The notes under the pieces are model-generated. The model was not told the DNA's origin, made no database searches, and saw only the letters and a list, made by a program, of their open reading frames with translations. The translations under genes were made by a program, and so were the position numbers. 64,000 nt of DNA from Mycolicibacter acidiphilus (GTDB lineage: Bacteria > Actinomycetota > Actinomycetes > Mycobacteriales > Mycobacteriaceae): contig NZ_JAHCLR010000007.1 in the NCBI RefSeq assembly GCF_018455725.1, positions 1-64,000 on the forward strand, in the 5' to 3' direction. This document shows positions 25,262 through 32,838 of this stretch, in pieces (positions within the stretch are counted from its first letter, which is position 1; each line of letters opens with the position of its first letter).

Positions 25262-26047
25262 CTACTCGAAAACCAGCCGGACCGAACCCAGTCCGGTGAA
25301 ATCGGCGACGCAGTCGTCGCCGGCGTGCACGTCGATTGCGCGGGTCGCGGTGCCGGGCAGCACGATGTCGCCCGCCTTCAGCCGCACCCCGAAACTCTCC
25401 ACCTTGCGGGCCAGCCACGCCACCGCGGTCACCGGGTTGCCCAGCACCGCGTCGCTGCGGCCCTGCGCCACCAGTTCGCCGTTCTTGGTCAGCGTGGCGT
25501 CGATGTTCTTGATGTCGATGTCGCCCGGCTTGACCCGCTGCTTGCCGAGGACGAACCCGGCCGACGAGGCGTTGTCGGCGATGGTGTCGCAGAGCTTGAT
25601 CTTCCAGTCGGTGATGCGACTGTCGATCAGCTCGATCGCCGGCGCGAACGACTCGGTGGCGGCCAGCACGTGCTCCTCGGTGCAGTCCGCACCCGGCAGG
25701 TCCGCGCCGAGGATGAACGCCACCTCGACCTCGATCCGCGGGTACAGGTAGTTCGCCGCCTTGACCGGGGTCTCCTCGAACACCTGCATCTCGTTGAGCA
25801 GGTGGCCGTAGTCCGGTTCGTCGACGCCCATCATCTGCTGCATCGCCTCGGAGGACAGGCCCACCTTGTGCCCGACGACCCGGGCGCCCTCGGCGATCCG
25901 CTGCCGGATGTTGATCAGCTGGATCTCGTAGGCGTCGACGACGTCGATGCCGGGCTGGGCCGCGGTAAGCGGGGAGATGGCGACCCGGCTGCGCTCGGCC
26001 TGCGCCAAATCGGCTGCGAGTTCGTCACGGATTTCGACGCTGAGCAT
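25262..26047 (-). CDS. hsaE: 2-hydroxy-2,4-dienoate hydratase HsaE
   Basis: 261-residue hydratase of the fumarylacetoacetate-hydrolase fold. It hydrates 2-hydroxyhexa-2,4-dienoate to 4-hydroxy-2-oxohexanoate, the substrate of HsaF. Characteristic segments are [19 protein letters not shown] and [13 protein letters not shown] (metal-binding Glu residues). First gene of hsaEGF. Ribosome site GAGGGG precedes the ATG; a KstR box lies 52 nt upstream (26100-26113). Confidence 0.95.
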   Translation of the reverse strand: MLSVEIRDELAADLAQAERSRVAISPLTAAQPGIDVVDAYEIQLINIRQRIAEGARVVGHKVGLSSEAMQQMMGVDEPDYGHLLNEMQVFEETPVKAANYLYPRIEVEVAFILGADLPGADCTEEHVLAATESFAPAIELIDSRITDWKIKLCDTIADNASSAGFVLGKQRVKPGDIDIKNIDATLTKNGELVAQGRSDAVLGNPVTAVAWLARKVESFGVRLKAGDIVLPGTATRAIDVHAGDDCVADFTGLGSVRLVFE

Positions 26048-26099
26048 GGGTCCCCTCGCTGTCGTGACGTGGCCGAGAACCGGCCACTGGCGGCAATTC

Positions 26100-26113
26100 T
26101 ATAACGTGTTCTA
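26100..26113. promoter_or_regulatory. KstR operator upstream of hsaE
   Basis: TATAACGTGTTCTA fits the KstR consensus. It is followed on the minus strand by a 52-nt leader and then hsaE with a normal ribosome site. Confidence 0.88.
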
Positions 26114-26144
26114 ACTTTTGGCTCGGCCGGTCCCACACAGTGAG

Positions 26145-26176
26145 AGGGGCCGACGGCGTGCTCGCCGTCGGCCCCT
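26145..26176. terminator. Hairpin after the CYP125 paralog
   Basis: Perfect 13-bp arms (26146-26158 and 26163-26175) around a 4-nt loop, just downstream of the P450 stop at 26190. TTT follows on the plus strand only, so it is U-poor in the direction of the P450 transcript, as is common in mycobacteria. It also insulates the hsaE promoter. Confidence 0.7.
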
Positions 26177-26189
26177 TTCCGGCTGCGGA

Positions 26190-27434
26190 TCAGGCCTTGC
26201 CGGTGTAGTCGACGTTCCAGTGCTTGATCGCGTTGAGCCAGCCCGACTGCAGGCGGCTCGCCTCGTCCAGCGGCTTGAGGTCCGGGATGTGGTCGGCGAT
26301 CGCCTCGAACATCAGGTTGACGGTCATCCGGGCCAGGTGGGTGCCGATACAGTAGTGCGCCCCGGTGCCGCCGAAGCCGACGTGCGGGTTCGGGTCGCGC
26401 AGGATGTTCATGGCGTGCGGGTTCTCGAAGACCGTCGGGTCGAAGTTCGCCGCGCGGTAGTTCATCACCACCCGCTGACCCTCCTTGATCTTCACCCCGG
26501 ACAGCTCGGTGTCGATCTTGGCGGTGCGCTGGAACGCCGAGACCGGGCTGGCCCAGCGGACGATCTCGTCGGCGGTGGACTCCGGGCGCTCCTTCTTGAA
26601 CAGCTCCCACTGGTCGGGGTGCTCGACGAACGCCATCATGCCCTGGGTGATCGAGTTGCGGGTGGTCTCACTGCCGGCCACCGCCAGCAGGATGATGAAG
26701 AACCCGAACTCGTCGCCGCTGAGCTTCTCGCCCTCGTCGGCGGCCTCCACCAGCGTGGTCACGATGTCGTTGCCGGGGTTGGCCCGCTTCATGTCGGCCA
26801 GCTTGTTGCCGTAGGCGATGATCTCCATCGCCGAGGTGAACGGGTCGTACTTGTCGGCGTACTCCGGGTCGTCGTAGCCGGTCATCTGGTTGGTCCACTC
26901 GAACAACTTGCCGCGGTCCTCCTGCGGCACGCCGAGCAGACCGGCGATGGCCTGCAGCGGCAGCTCGGCGGAGATGTCGCGGACGAAGTCGCCGCTGCCC
27001 TTGGCCAGCGCCTCCTTGGCGATCGCCTGCGCACGCTCCTGCAGCTCGTCGTGCAGCGGCAGGATGTGCCGCGGGGTGAAGCCGCGGGCGACGATCCGGC
27101 GCAGCCGGGTGTGCGTCGGCGCGTCCTGGTTCAGCATGATCGTGCGCTGCATGTCGATGTTGTCGCGCGGGATGTCGTCGTTGAAGCGCGGGATCGCGGT
27201 GTTGCGCTCGCTCGAGTAAACCTCGTCGAGCCGGGAGATCTCCTTGACGTCCTCGTGCCGGGTGACCAGCCAGTATCCGCCGTCCTTGAAGCCGCCGCTG
27301 GCGTCGTCGGGCTGGTCGATCCACTTGATCGGTTCGTTGGTGCGCAGCTCGTCCAACTCCGCCATCGGGATGCGCTCCGCCCAGATGTGCGGGTCGGTCG
27401 GGTCGAATCCGGTCGGAAGATTGAGGGTGGACAC
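26190..27434 (-). CDS. Second CYP125-family sterol 26(27)-hydroxylase
   Basis: 414 residues from the GTG at 27434, chosen for the AGGAG 8 nt upstream; the open frame continues to 27527. I-helix AGSETT (253-258), ExxR in DEIVRW, and haem loop FGGTGAHYC with Cys362. It is nearly colinear with the CYP125 gene at 36088-37332 and shares long identical blocks (e.g. RFNDDI, FTPRHILPLHDEL, GVPQEDRGKLF). It sits next to kstD, where M. tuberculosis has no P450, so it is an extra copy. No perfect KstR box lies close to the start; a degenerate one is at 27546. Expected reaction: terminal oxidation of cholest-4-en-3-one or related sterols. Confidence 0.92.
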   Translation of the reverse strand: MSTLNLPTGFDPTDPHIWAERIPMAELDELRTNEPIKWIDQPDDASGGFKDGGYWLVTRHEDVKEISRLDEVYSSERNTAIPRFNDDIPRDNIDMQRTIMLNQDAPTHTRLRRIVARGFTPRHILPLHDELQERAQAIAKEALAKGSGDFVRDISAELPLQAIAGLLGVPQEDRGKLFEWTNQMTGYDDPEYADKYDPFTSAMEIIAYGNKLADMKRANPGNDIVTTLVEAADEGEKLSGDEFGFFIILLAVAGSETTRNSITQGMMAFVEHPDQWELFKKERPESTADEIVRWASPVSAFQRTAKIDTELSGVKIKEGQRVVMNYRAANFDPTVFENPHAMNILRDPNPHVGFGGTGAHYCIGTHLARMTVNLMFEAIADHIPDLKPLDEASRLQSGWLNAIKHWNVDYTGKA

Positions 27435-27484
27435 GCTGCGATCTCCTAACTGTGAGCATCGGTCAACACGATGCAGGGTCGTGT

Positions 27485-27516
27485 CAGTAAAACATGGCTT
27501 CCGCGCAGACGAAAGG
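27485..27516. other. Upstream sequence shared by both CYP125 genes
   Basis: A 32-bp stretch beginning CAGTAAAACATG matches 37366-37397, upstream of the other CYP125 gene, at about 25 of 32 positions. The promoter region therefore looks duplicated along with the gene. In the other copy a KstR box lies between this stretch and the gene; here that box is not visible. Confidence 0.55.
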
Positions 27517-27545
27517 TGTGATGCCATCTCCGTCGGACAAGAAAC

Positions 27546-27559
27546 TGAAACACGTTCTC
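27546..27559. promoter_or_regulatory. Degenerate KstR box between the CYP125 paralog and kstD
   Basis: TGAAACACGTTCTC has the AACnnGTTCT core but ends in C instead of A. It is 112 nt before the P450 start and 138 nt before kstD. It could be a weaker KstR site serving the P450. Confidence 0.45.
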
Positions 27560-27681
27560 ATTCGCGCCTCGGCGTTGCGGAATCGGCCGGGCAGATGCGG
27601 CCGTCGCAGGGTATACCGGCACCGCAGCCGGATCGGCCGGCACGGAACCACCGGCCAAGTAGCGCCCGGGCCGGGCAATTC

Positions 27682-27695
27682 TATAACGTGTTCTA
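27682..27695. promoter_or_regulatory. KstR operator abutting the kstD start
   Basis: TATAACGTGTTCTA fits the consensus. Only one base separates it from the ATG of kstD at 27697, so the transcript is probably leaderless. Confidence 0.9.
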
Positions 27696-27696
27696 C

Positions 27697-29379
27697 ATGG
27701 CCGAGAAGGAATACGACGTCGTCGTGGTCGGAAGCGGCGGCGCCGGCATGGTCGCCGCGCTGACTGCCGCCCACCAGGGACTGTCAACGATTGTCATCGA
27801 GAAAGCCGCACACTACGGCGGCTCCACCGCGCGCTCCGGCGGCGGGGTGTGGATCCCCAACAACGAGGTGCTGCAGCGCGCCGGGGTCAAGGACACCCCG
27901 GAGGCGGCCAGCACCTACCTGCACACGATCGTCGGCGACGTGGTGCCCGCCGAGAAGATCGACACCTACCTGAAGCGCGGGCCGGAGATGCTCTCGTTCG
28001 TGCTGAAGAACTCGCCGCTGAAGATGTGCTGGGTTCCCGGCTACGCCGACTACTACCCGGAGCAGCCCGGCGGCAAGCCGACCGGCCGCTCGATCGAGCC
28101 GAAGCCGTTCAACGCCAAGAAACTCGGCGCCGACATGGCCGGCCTGGAGCCGCCCTACGGCAAGGTGCCGCTGAACATGGTGGTGATGCAGCAGGACTAC
28201 GTCCGGCTCAACCAGCTCAAGCGCCACCCGCGCGGTGTGCTGCGGAGCATCAAGGTGGGCGTGCGCGCCACCTGGGCCGGGATCACCGGCAAGAACCTGG
28301 TCGGCATGGGCCGGGCGCTGATCGCGCCGCTGCGCGTCGGCCTGCAGAAAGCCGGTGTGCCCGTTGAGTTGAACACCGCGCTCACCGACCTCTACGTCGA
28401 GGACGGCGTGGTGCGCGGCGTGTACGTGCGCGCCGAGGGTGCTGCCGAGGACGTTGAGCCGCAACTGATCCGGGCACGCCGCGGAGTGATCCTGGCCAGC
28501 GGCGGGTTCGAGAAGAACGAGCAGATGCGGGTGAAGTACCAGCGCGCGCCGATCACCGCCGACTGGACGGTGGGCGCGGCCGCGAACACCGGCGAAGGCA
28601 TCGTGGCGGGCGAGAAACTCGGTGCGGCGCTGGACATCATGGAAGACGCCTGGTGGGGTCCGACGGTGCCGCTGCCCGGTGCGCCGTGGTTCGCACTCTC
28701 CGAGCGCAACTCCCCCGGCTCGATCATCGTCAACATGAACGGCAAGCGGTTCATGAACGAGTCGATGCCGTATGTCGAAGCCTGTCACCACATGTACGGC
28801 GGCCAGTACGGCCAGGGCGACGGCCCCGGCGAGAACGTGCCGGCCTGGCTGGTGTTCGACCAGCGCTACCGCAACAACTACATCTTCGCCGGGTTGCAGC
28901 CGGGCCAGAAGCTGCCGCGGAAATGGACCGAATCCGGCGTCATCGTCACCGCCGACACCCTGGAGGAGCTGGCGGAGAAGGCCGGCGTGCCGGTCGACTC
29001 CTTCGTCGCCACCGTGGACCGGTTCAACGAATTCGCCCGGTCCGGCGTCGACGAGGACTTCCACCGCGGTGAGAGCGCCTACGACCGCTACTACGGCGAC
29101 CCGACGCAGAAGCCGAACCCGAACCTCGGCGAGATCAAGCAGGGGCCGTTCTACGCGGCCAAGATGGTGCCCGGCGATCTGGGCACCAAGGGCGGCATCC
29201 GCACCGACGTGCACGGCCGCGCCCTGCGCGACGACGGCAGCGTCATCGCCGGCCTGTACGCCGCCGGCAACGTCAGTGCGCCGGTGATGGGCCACACCTA
29301 CCCGGGACCGGGCGGCACCATCGGACCCGCCATGACCTTCGGCTACCTGGCCGCCCTGGATATCGCTGGAAAGGCGTAA
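27697..29379 (+). CDS. kstD: 3-ketosteroid delta1-dehydrogenase KstD
   Basis: 560-residue FAD enzyme that introduces the C1-C2 double bond in ring A of 3-ketosteroids. With KshA this makes the unstable 9-hydroxy-ADD. N-terminal FAD motif VVVVGSGGAGMVAA, then HYGGSTARSGGGVWIPNN, and the C-terminal GHTYPGPGGTIGPAMTFGY substrate/FAD region. The frame is open from 27244, but the ATG at 27697 matches the family N-terminus and directly follows the KstR box. chsH3 begins 3 nt after the stop. Sequence and context match Rv3537. Confidence 0.97.
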   Translation: MAEKEYDVVVVGSGGAGMVAALTAAHQGLSTIVIEKAAHYGGSTARSGGGVWIPNNEVLQRAGVKDTPEAASTYLHTIVGDVVPAEKIDTYLKRGPEMLSFVLKNSPLKMCWVPGYADYYPEQPGGKPTGRSIEPKPFNAKKLGADMAGLEPPYGKVPLNMVVMQQDYVRLNQLKRHPRGVLRSIKVGVRATWAGITGKNLVGMGRALIAPLRVGLQKAGVPVELNTALTDLYVEDGVVRGVYVRAEGAAEDVEPQLIRARRGVILASGGFEKNEQMRVKYQRAPITADWTVGAAANTGEGIVAGEKLGAALDIMEDAWWGPTVPLPGAPWFALSERNSPGSIIVNMNGKRFMNESMPYVEACHHMYGGQYGQGDGPGENVPAWLVFDQRYRNNYIFAGLQPGQKLPRKWTESGVIVTADTLEELAEKAGVPVDSFVATVDRFNEFARSGVDEDFHRGESAYDRYYGDPTQKPNPNLGEIKQGPFYAAKMVPGDLGTKGGIRTDVHGRALRDDGSVIAGLYAAGNVSAPVMGHTYPGPGGTIGPAMTFGYLAALDIAGKA

Positions 29380-29382
29380 CGC

Positions 29383-30243
29383 ATGCCGATCAACCTCGAC
29401 GCCGCCCTGGGTGCGGAGTTCGGCGCGGTCGAGTTCTCCTGGACCGCAACGAATGTGCAGCTGTACAACCTGGCGCTGGGCGCCGGGTCGGACCCGATGG
29501 ATCCGCGCGAGCTGAGCTACGTCGTCGACGGCACCCCGCAGGTGCTGCCGACGTTCGGTTGCGTCGCGGCGTCGTTCAACGAGACCGACCCGCCGAAGGT
29601 GAGCTGGCCGGGCATCGAGATCGACCTGGCCAAGATCCTGCACGCCTCCGAGCAGGTCAGCGTGCCGGCGCCGCTGCCGGCGTCGGGCAGTGCCCGCGCG
29701 GTCAGCAAGATCGTCGAGGTCTGGGACAAGGGCAAGGCCGCCGTGGTGGTGCTGGAGACCACCGCGACCGCGCCGGACGGCACCGTGCTGTGGACGCAGC
29801 GCCGGTCGATCTTCGCCCGCGGCGAGGGCGGCTTCGGCGGCGAGCGCGGGCCGTCGTCCGCTTCGGAGTTGCCCGATCGCGCACCGGATTTCGAGGTCGA
29901 CATCCCGGTGGCGCCGGGTGCGGCGCTGCTGTACCGGCTGTGCGGTGACCGCAACCCGCTGCACTCCGACCCGGGTTTTGCTGCGGCTGCTGGATTCCCG
30001 CGGCCGATCCTGCACGGGCTGTGCACCTACGGCATGACCTGCAAGGCGATCGTCGACACCGTCCTCGACGGCGACGCCGGCAAGGTGCGCTCCTACGGCG
30101 CCCGCTTCGCCGGCGTGGTGTTCCCCGGCGAGACGCTGCGGGCCCGGCTGTGGCGCGACGGTTCGCGGGTGATCGGCGTGGTGGTGGCCCCCGGCCGCGA
30201 CGACGCCGCCGTGCTCGGCGACGTGGAACTGGTCAGCGCGTAG
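29383..30243 (+). CDS. chsH3: MaoC-type enoyl-CoA hydratase (Rv3538-like, ChsH3)
   Basis: 286-residue double hot-dog enoyl-CoA hydratase. The hydratase-2 motif is in the C-terminal half (GDRNPLHSDPGFAAAAGFPRPILHG, Asp/His catalytic pair). The N-terminal half is a degenerate hot-dog. The counterpart Rv3538 hydrates side-chain enoyl-CoA intermediates in cholesterol beta-oxidation; I recall the name ChsH3 for it. It lies 3 nt after kstD in the same KstR-controlled operon. Its stop is only 7 bp from the inverted repeat bounding the DUF559 unit. Confidence 0.88.
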   Translation: MPINLDAALGAEFGAVEFSWTATNVQLYNLALGAGSDPMDPRELSYVVDGTPQVLPTFGCVAASFNETDPPKVSWPGIEIDLAKILHASEQVSVPAPLPASGSARAVSKIVEVWDKGKAAVVVLETTATAPDGTVLWTQRRSIFARGEGGFGGERGPSSASELPDRAPDFEVDIPVAPGAALLYRLCGDRNPLHSDPGFAAAAGFPRPILHGLCTYGMTCKAIVDTVLDGDAGKVRSYGARFAGVVFPGETLRARLWRDGSRVIGVVVAPGRDDAAVLGDVELVSA

Positions 30244-30250
30244 CCCCCCT

Positions 30251-30315
30251 CCGCCGAACGTGAACTCACGCTCACGTTCGATCGTCGAGTGTGAACGCAC
30301 GCTCACGCTCGGCGG
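30251..30315. repeat. Left 65-bp composite palindromic repeat
   Basis: Layout: CCGC, a 26-bp quasi-palindromic unit (30255-30280), a 5-bp spacer (30281-30285), a second 26-bp unit (30286-30311), GCGG. Units have the form CGARCGTG...CACGYTCG. The outer 12-bp arms pair with one mismatch. The nuclease gene's stop codon (30305-30303) and last codons lie inside the second unit. Confidence 0.85.
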
Positions 30316-31139
30316 GCCAGTGCGGACCGAACCCGGCGCACAACGTCGGGCTCGCGATCTCCGGCGAGTACTCGGATGACGATCCAGCCGAGGCGCTGCA
30401 GTCGTTCGGCGCGCTTGGCATCCCTTCGCCAGCGCTGTGGGTCGGTTCGATGTTGGTCGCCGTCGTACTCTGCAGCCACTTTGAGTTCCGGCCAGCCCAT
30501 GTCCAGCACGGCGAACGGCTCCCAGTAGCCGTCGTACACCGGAATCTGGGTCTGCGGCCTGGGCAGCCCGGCACGGATCAGGGCGACCCGCAGCCAGCTC
30601 TCCTTCGGCGATTCCGCTCCGGGATCGACCAGGTCGAGCGACTCCCGCGCACGGACGACGCCGCGACGGCCGGTGCAGCGGGCCAGGATCTGCTGGACGT
30701 CGACGTCTTTGAACTCCGCGGCTCGCACGAGCGCGTCCATACCGGAGACCGCCTCGACCATCGGATACCAACAGCCGAGATCGACCGCAGTCCGGGCCGG
30801 GTTGGTGACCGGCACCCCGTCGAGCACCTGTATCTCGTCAGGCCGCAGTTCATCGCCGTGAATCAGCAGCCCTGGCAACCGATGCCGGTTGTCGTGGATG
30901 AGTTCTGCGGGCCGGTCGTCCACCCAGTCACTGCCGTGCAACGCCGCAGCGGCGAATCCGGCGACCACACCCTTGCGCTGCGACCACAGCCAGCCGGCTC
31001 TGGCACGATCAGCCGTCGTGACCACGATGTCCCGGTCCAGATAGACGTCGGGAAACAGGCGACTATGGCGGGTTCCGAGCTGTCCCCTTGTCACCCTGCC
31101 AGCGGCCAGGGCCTCACTGCCGATGAACGGTTCCACCAT
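30303..31139 (-). CDS. DUF559-type nuclease-like protein (copy A)
   Basis: 278 residues. The N-terminal region (about 1-125) resembles AbiEi-type winged-helix proteins (VTRGQLGTRHSRLFPDVYLDRD, RKGVVAGFAAAALHG, VTNPARTAVDLG). The C-terminal domain (about 175-275) has the Vsr/DUF559 nuclease-like core: ESPKES, Asp213, Glu224-Tyr-Asp226, then GDQH and LQRLGWIVIRV. Biochemical role is unknown; such genes are multicopy in mycobacteria. The last residues (ARRA) and stop are encoded by the flanking 65-bp repeat. A homologous gene (copy B) is at 52360-53301. Confidence 0.8.
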   Translation of the reverse strand: MVEPFIGSEALAAGRVTRGQLGTRHSRLFPDVYLDRDIVVTTADRARAGWLWSQRKGVVAGFAAAALHGSDWVDDRPAELIHDNRHRLPGLLIHGDELRPDEIQVLDGVPVTNPARTAVDLGCWYPMVEAVSGMDALVRAAEFKDVDVQQILARCTGRRGVVRARESLDLVDPGAESPKESWLRVALIRAGLPRPQTQIPVYDGYWEPFAVLDMGWPELKVAAEYDGDQHRTDPQRWRRDAKRAERLQRLGWIVIRVLAGDREPDVVRRVRSALARRA

Positions 31140-31190
31140 TGCGGCAGCGTGCCACCACGGTCGTCGGGCGTCACTTCACCTCGCCCCGAG

Positions 31191-31255
31191 CCGCCGAGCG
31201 TGCGCGTGAGTTCACGTTCGACGCCCGAACGTGCGCGTGAGTTCACGCTCGGCGG
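31191..31255. repeat. Right 65-bp composite palindromic repeat
   Basis: Same build as the left repeat but inverted: CCGC, 26-bp unit (31195-31220), ACGCC spacer, 26-bp unit (31226-31251), GCGG. Outer arms CCGCCGAGCGTG and CACGCTCGGCGG are perfect complements. An inner CACGTTCG/CGAACGTG stem also forms. It lies 52 bp upstream of the nuclease start and just after the ltp2 stop, so it can also act as a terminator for ltp2. Confidence 0.85.
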
Positions 31256-31270
31256 GGTGGCGGGGCGGAC

Positions 31271-32440
31271 TCAGCCCAGAATCAGCCCCGACGTGGGCAC
31301 GCCGGTGCCGGCGGTCACCAGCACGTGCTCCACGTTCGGCACCTGGTTCACCGAGGTGCCGCGCAGCTGGCGCACCCCCTCGGCGATGCCGTTCATGCCA
31401 TGCACGTACGCTTCGCCGAGCTGACCGCCGTGAGTGTTGATCGGTAGCCGGCCGCCGAGTTCGATTGCGCCACCGGCGATGAAGTCCTTCGCCTCGCCCT
31501 TGCCGCAGAAACCGAGCTCCTCCAGTTGCAGCAGCGTGTACGGGGTGAAGTGGTCATAGAGCACCGCGGTCTGGATGTCCGCCGGGCTCAACCCCGACTG
31601 CGCCCACAGCTGCCGGCCGACGACACCCATCTCGGGCAGGCCGAGTTCGTCGCGGTAGTAGGAGTACATCGTGAACTGGTCGACGCCGGAGCCCTGCGCG
31701 GCGGCCTCGATCACCACCGGACGCTGCTTGAGGTCCTTCGCCCGCTCCGGGGTGGTGACGACGATCGCCACCCCGCCGTCGGTCTCCTGGCAGCAGTCCA
31801 GCAGTCGCAGCGGCTCGGCGATGAAGCGCGAGTTCTGGTGGTCCTCGATCGTGATCGGCTTGCCGTAGAAGTGCGCCTTCGGATTGGTCGCCGCGTGCTT
31901 GCGGTCGGCCACCGAGATGACGCCGAAATCGGCACTGGTGGCGCCGTATTCATGCATGTAGCGCCGGGCGACCATCGCCACCGACGCGGCCGGGGTGGAG
32001 ATCCCGTGCGGGTAGGACCAGCTGTACTCCACACCGCGCGAGTCGGCGGTGCCGGTCAGCCCGGTCATCACCTGGCCGAACCGGAACTCCGAGCGCTCGT
32101 TGAATGCCCGGTACGCCACAACGACTTCCGCGACCCCGGTCGCGACGGCCATCGCCGCCTGCTGCACGGTCGCGGCGGCGGCGCCGCCGCCGTAGCCGAT
32201 CTGGGAGAAGAACGACAACTCACCGATGCCGACCGAGCGCGCCACGGCGGTCTCCAGGTTGGAGTCCATCGTGAACGTGACCAGGCCGTCGACGTCGGAC
32301 GGCGCCAGCCCGGCGTCGTCCAGCGCGTCGAGGACGGCCTCGGCGGCCAGGCGCAGTTCGCTGCGGCCGGACTCCTTGGAGAAGTCGGTGGCACCGATAC
32401 CGGCGATCGCGGCTCGACCGGATAGCAGACCGGACTGCAC
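31271..32440 (-). CDS. ltp2: Steroid side-chain retro-aldolase Ltp2 (Rv3540c-like)
   Basis: 389-residue thiolase-fold lipid-transfer-type protein. Ltp2 with the DUF35 domain of ChsH2 performs the retro-aldol cleavage that releases propionyl-CoA from 17-hydroxy-3-oxo-4-pregnene-20-carboxyl-CoA and leaves androstenedione. Characteristic segments: YGGGAAAATVQQAAMAVATG, VDQFTMYSYYRDELG and the C-terminal INTHGGQLGEAYVHGMNG. GTG start overlapping the chsH1 stop (TAGTG). Last gene of the cyp125-chsE-chsH2-chsH1-ltp2 operon. Confidence 0.94.
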   Translation of the reverse strand: MQSGLLSGRAAIAGIGATDFSKESGRSELRLAAEAVLDALDDAGLAPSDVDGLVTFTMDSNLETAVARSVGIGELSFFSQIGYGGGAAAATVQQAAMAVATGVAEVVVAYRAFNERSEFRFGQVMTGLTGTADSRGVEYSWSYPHGISTPAASVAMVARRYMHEYGATSADFGVISVADRKHAATNPKAHFYGKPITIEDHQNSRFIAEPLRLLDCCQETDGGVAIVVTTPERAKDLKQRPVVIEAAAQGSGVDQFTMYSYYRDELGLPEMGVVGRQLWAQSGLSPADIQTAVLYDHFTPYTLLQLEELGFCGKGEAKDFIAGGAIELGGRLPINTHGGQLGEAYVHGMNGIAEGVRQLRGTSVNQVPNVEHVLVTAGTGVPTSGLILG

Positions 32441-32838
32441 TACACACCTCCGAGGGTCAGTTTCGCGGTCGCGACGACGTGGTCGCCGAGACTGTTGTTC
32501 CCAACGACTTTCACCGTGATCAGCCCGTCCTCGACCGCGGTGACCTCACCGGTGAACGTGACGGTGTCGTAGGCGTACCACGGCACGCCGAGCCGCAGCC
32601 CGATCGAGCGGATCACCGCGTCCGAACCGGCCCAGTCGGTGACGTAGCGCTGCACCAGACCGGTGTCGGTCAGAATGTTGACGAAGATGTCCTTGGACCC
32701 CTTGGCCTGCGCCTTGTCCCGGTCGTGGTGCACGTCCTGGTAGTCGCGGGTCGCGATCGCCGTGGACACGATGAACGTCGGGTCACCGTAGATCGCCAAT
32801 TCGGGCAGCTTGGTGCCCACCGTCGCAGTGATGCTCAT
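32440..32838 (-). CDS. chsH1: Enoyl-CoA hydratase subunit ChsH1 (MaoC-like)
   Basis: 132-residue single hot-dog protein. ChsH1 pairs with the MaoC half of ChsH2 to form the hydratase acting on 3-oxo-4,17-pregnadiene-20-carboxyl-CoA. The family segment TRDYQDVHHDRDKAQAKGSKDIFVNI contains the catalytic His/Asp region. It overlaps chsH2 by 4 nt (ATGA) and ltp2 by 1 nt, consistent with assembly of the ChsH1-ChsH2-Ltp2 complex. Confidence 0.94.
   Translation of the reverse strand: MSITATVGTKLPELAIYGDPTFIVSTAIATRDYQDVHHDRDKAQAKGSKDIFVNILTDTGLVQRYVTDWAGSDAVIRSIGLRLGVPWYAYDTVTFTGEVTAVEDGLITVKVVGNNSLGDHVVATAKLTLGGV

Larger units (their letters stand above)
30251..31255. mobile_element. Putative 1,005-bp unit: DUF559 nuclease gene between 65-bp inverted repeats
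   Basis: The unit runs from the CCGC end of the left 65-bp repeat to the GCGG end of the right one. The two repeats are inverted copies (57 of 65 positions the same by hand alignment) and hold a single gene for a DUF559/Vsr-like nuclease. It is wedged between the convergent stops of chsH3 (7 bp away) and ltp2 (15 bp away), where M. tuberculosis has PPE63. No target-site duplication is evident. It has the layout of a small mobile unit but no known transposase; mobility is inferred. Confidence 0.5.

Noticed and set aside
26145-26176. Hairpin considered as a riboswitch or RNA gene
   Set aside because: Simple perfect 13-bp stem with a 4-nt loop just after a stop codon; a terminator explains it.
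27784-30771. 995-codon open frame on the minus strand across kstD and chsH3
   Set aside because: It is the antisense shadow of strongly supported genes, Arg/Gly/Val-rich with no domain. Long antisense frames are normal at this GC content.
30251-31255. Calling the DUF559 unit a standard insertion sequence
   Set aside because: No transposase (DDE, HUH/Y1, serine or tyrosine recombinase) is encoded and no target-site duplication is visible; it is reported only as a putative unit.
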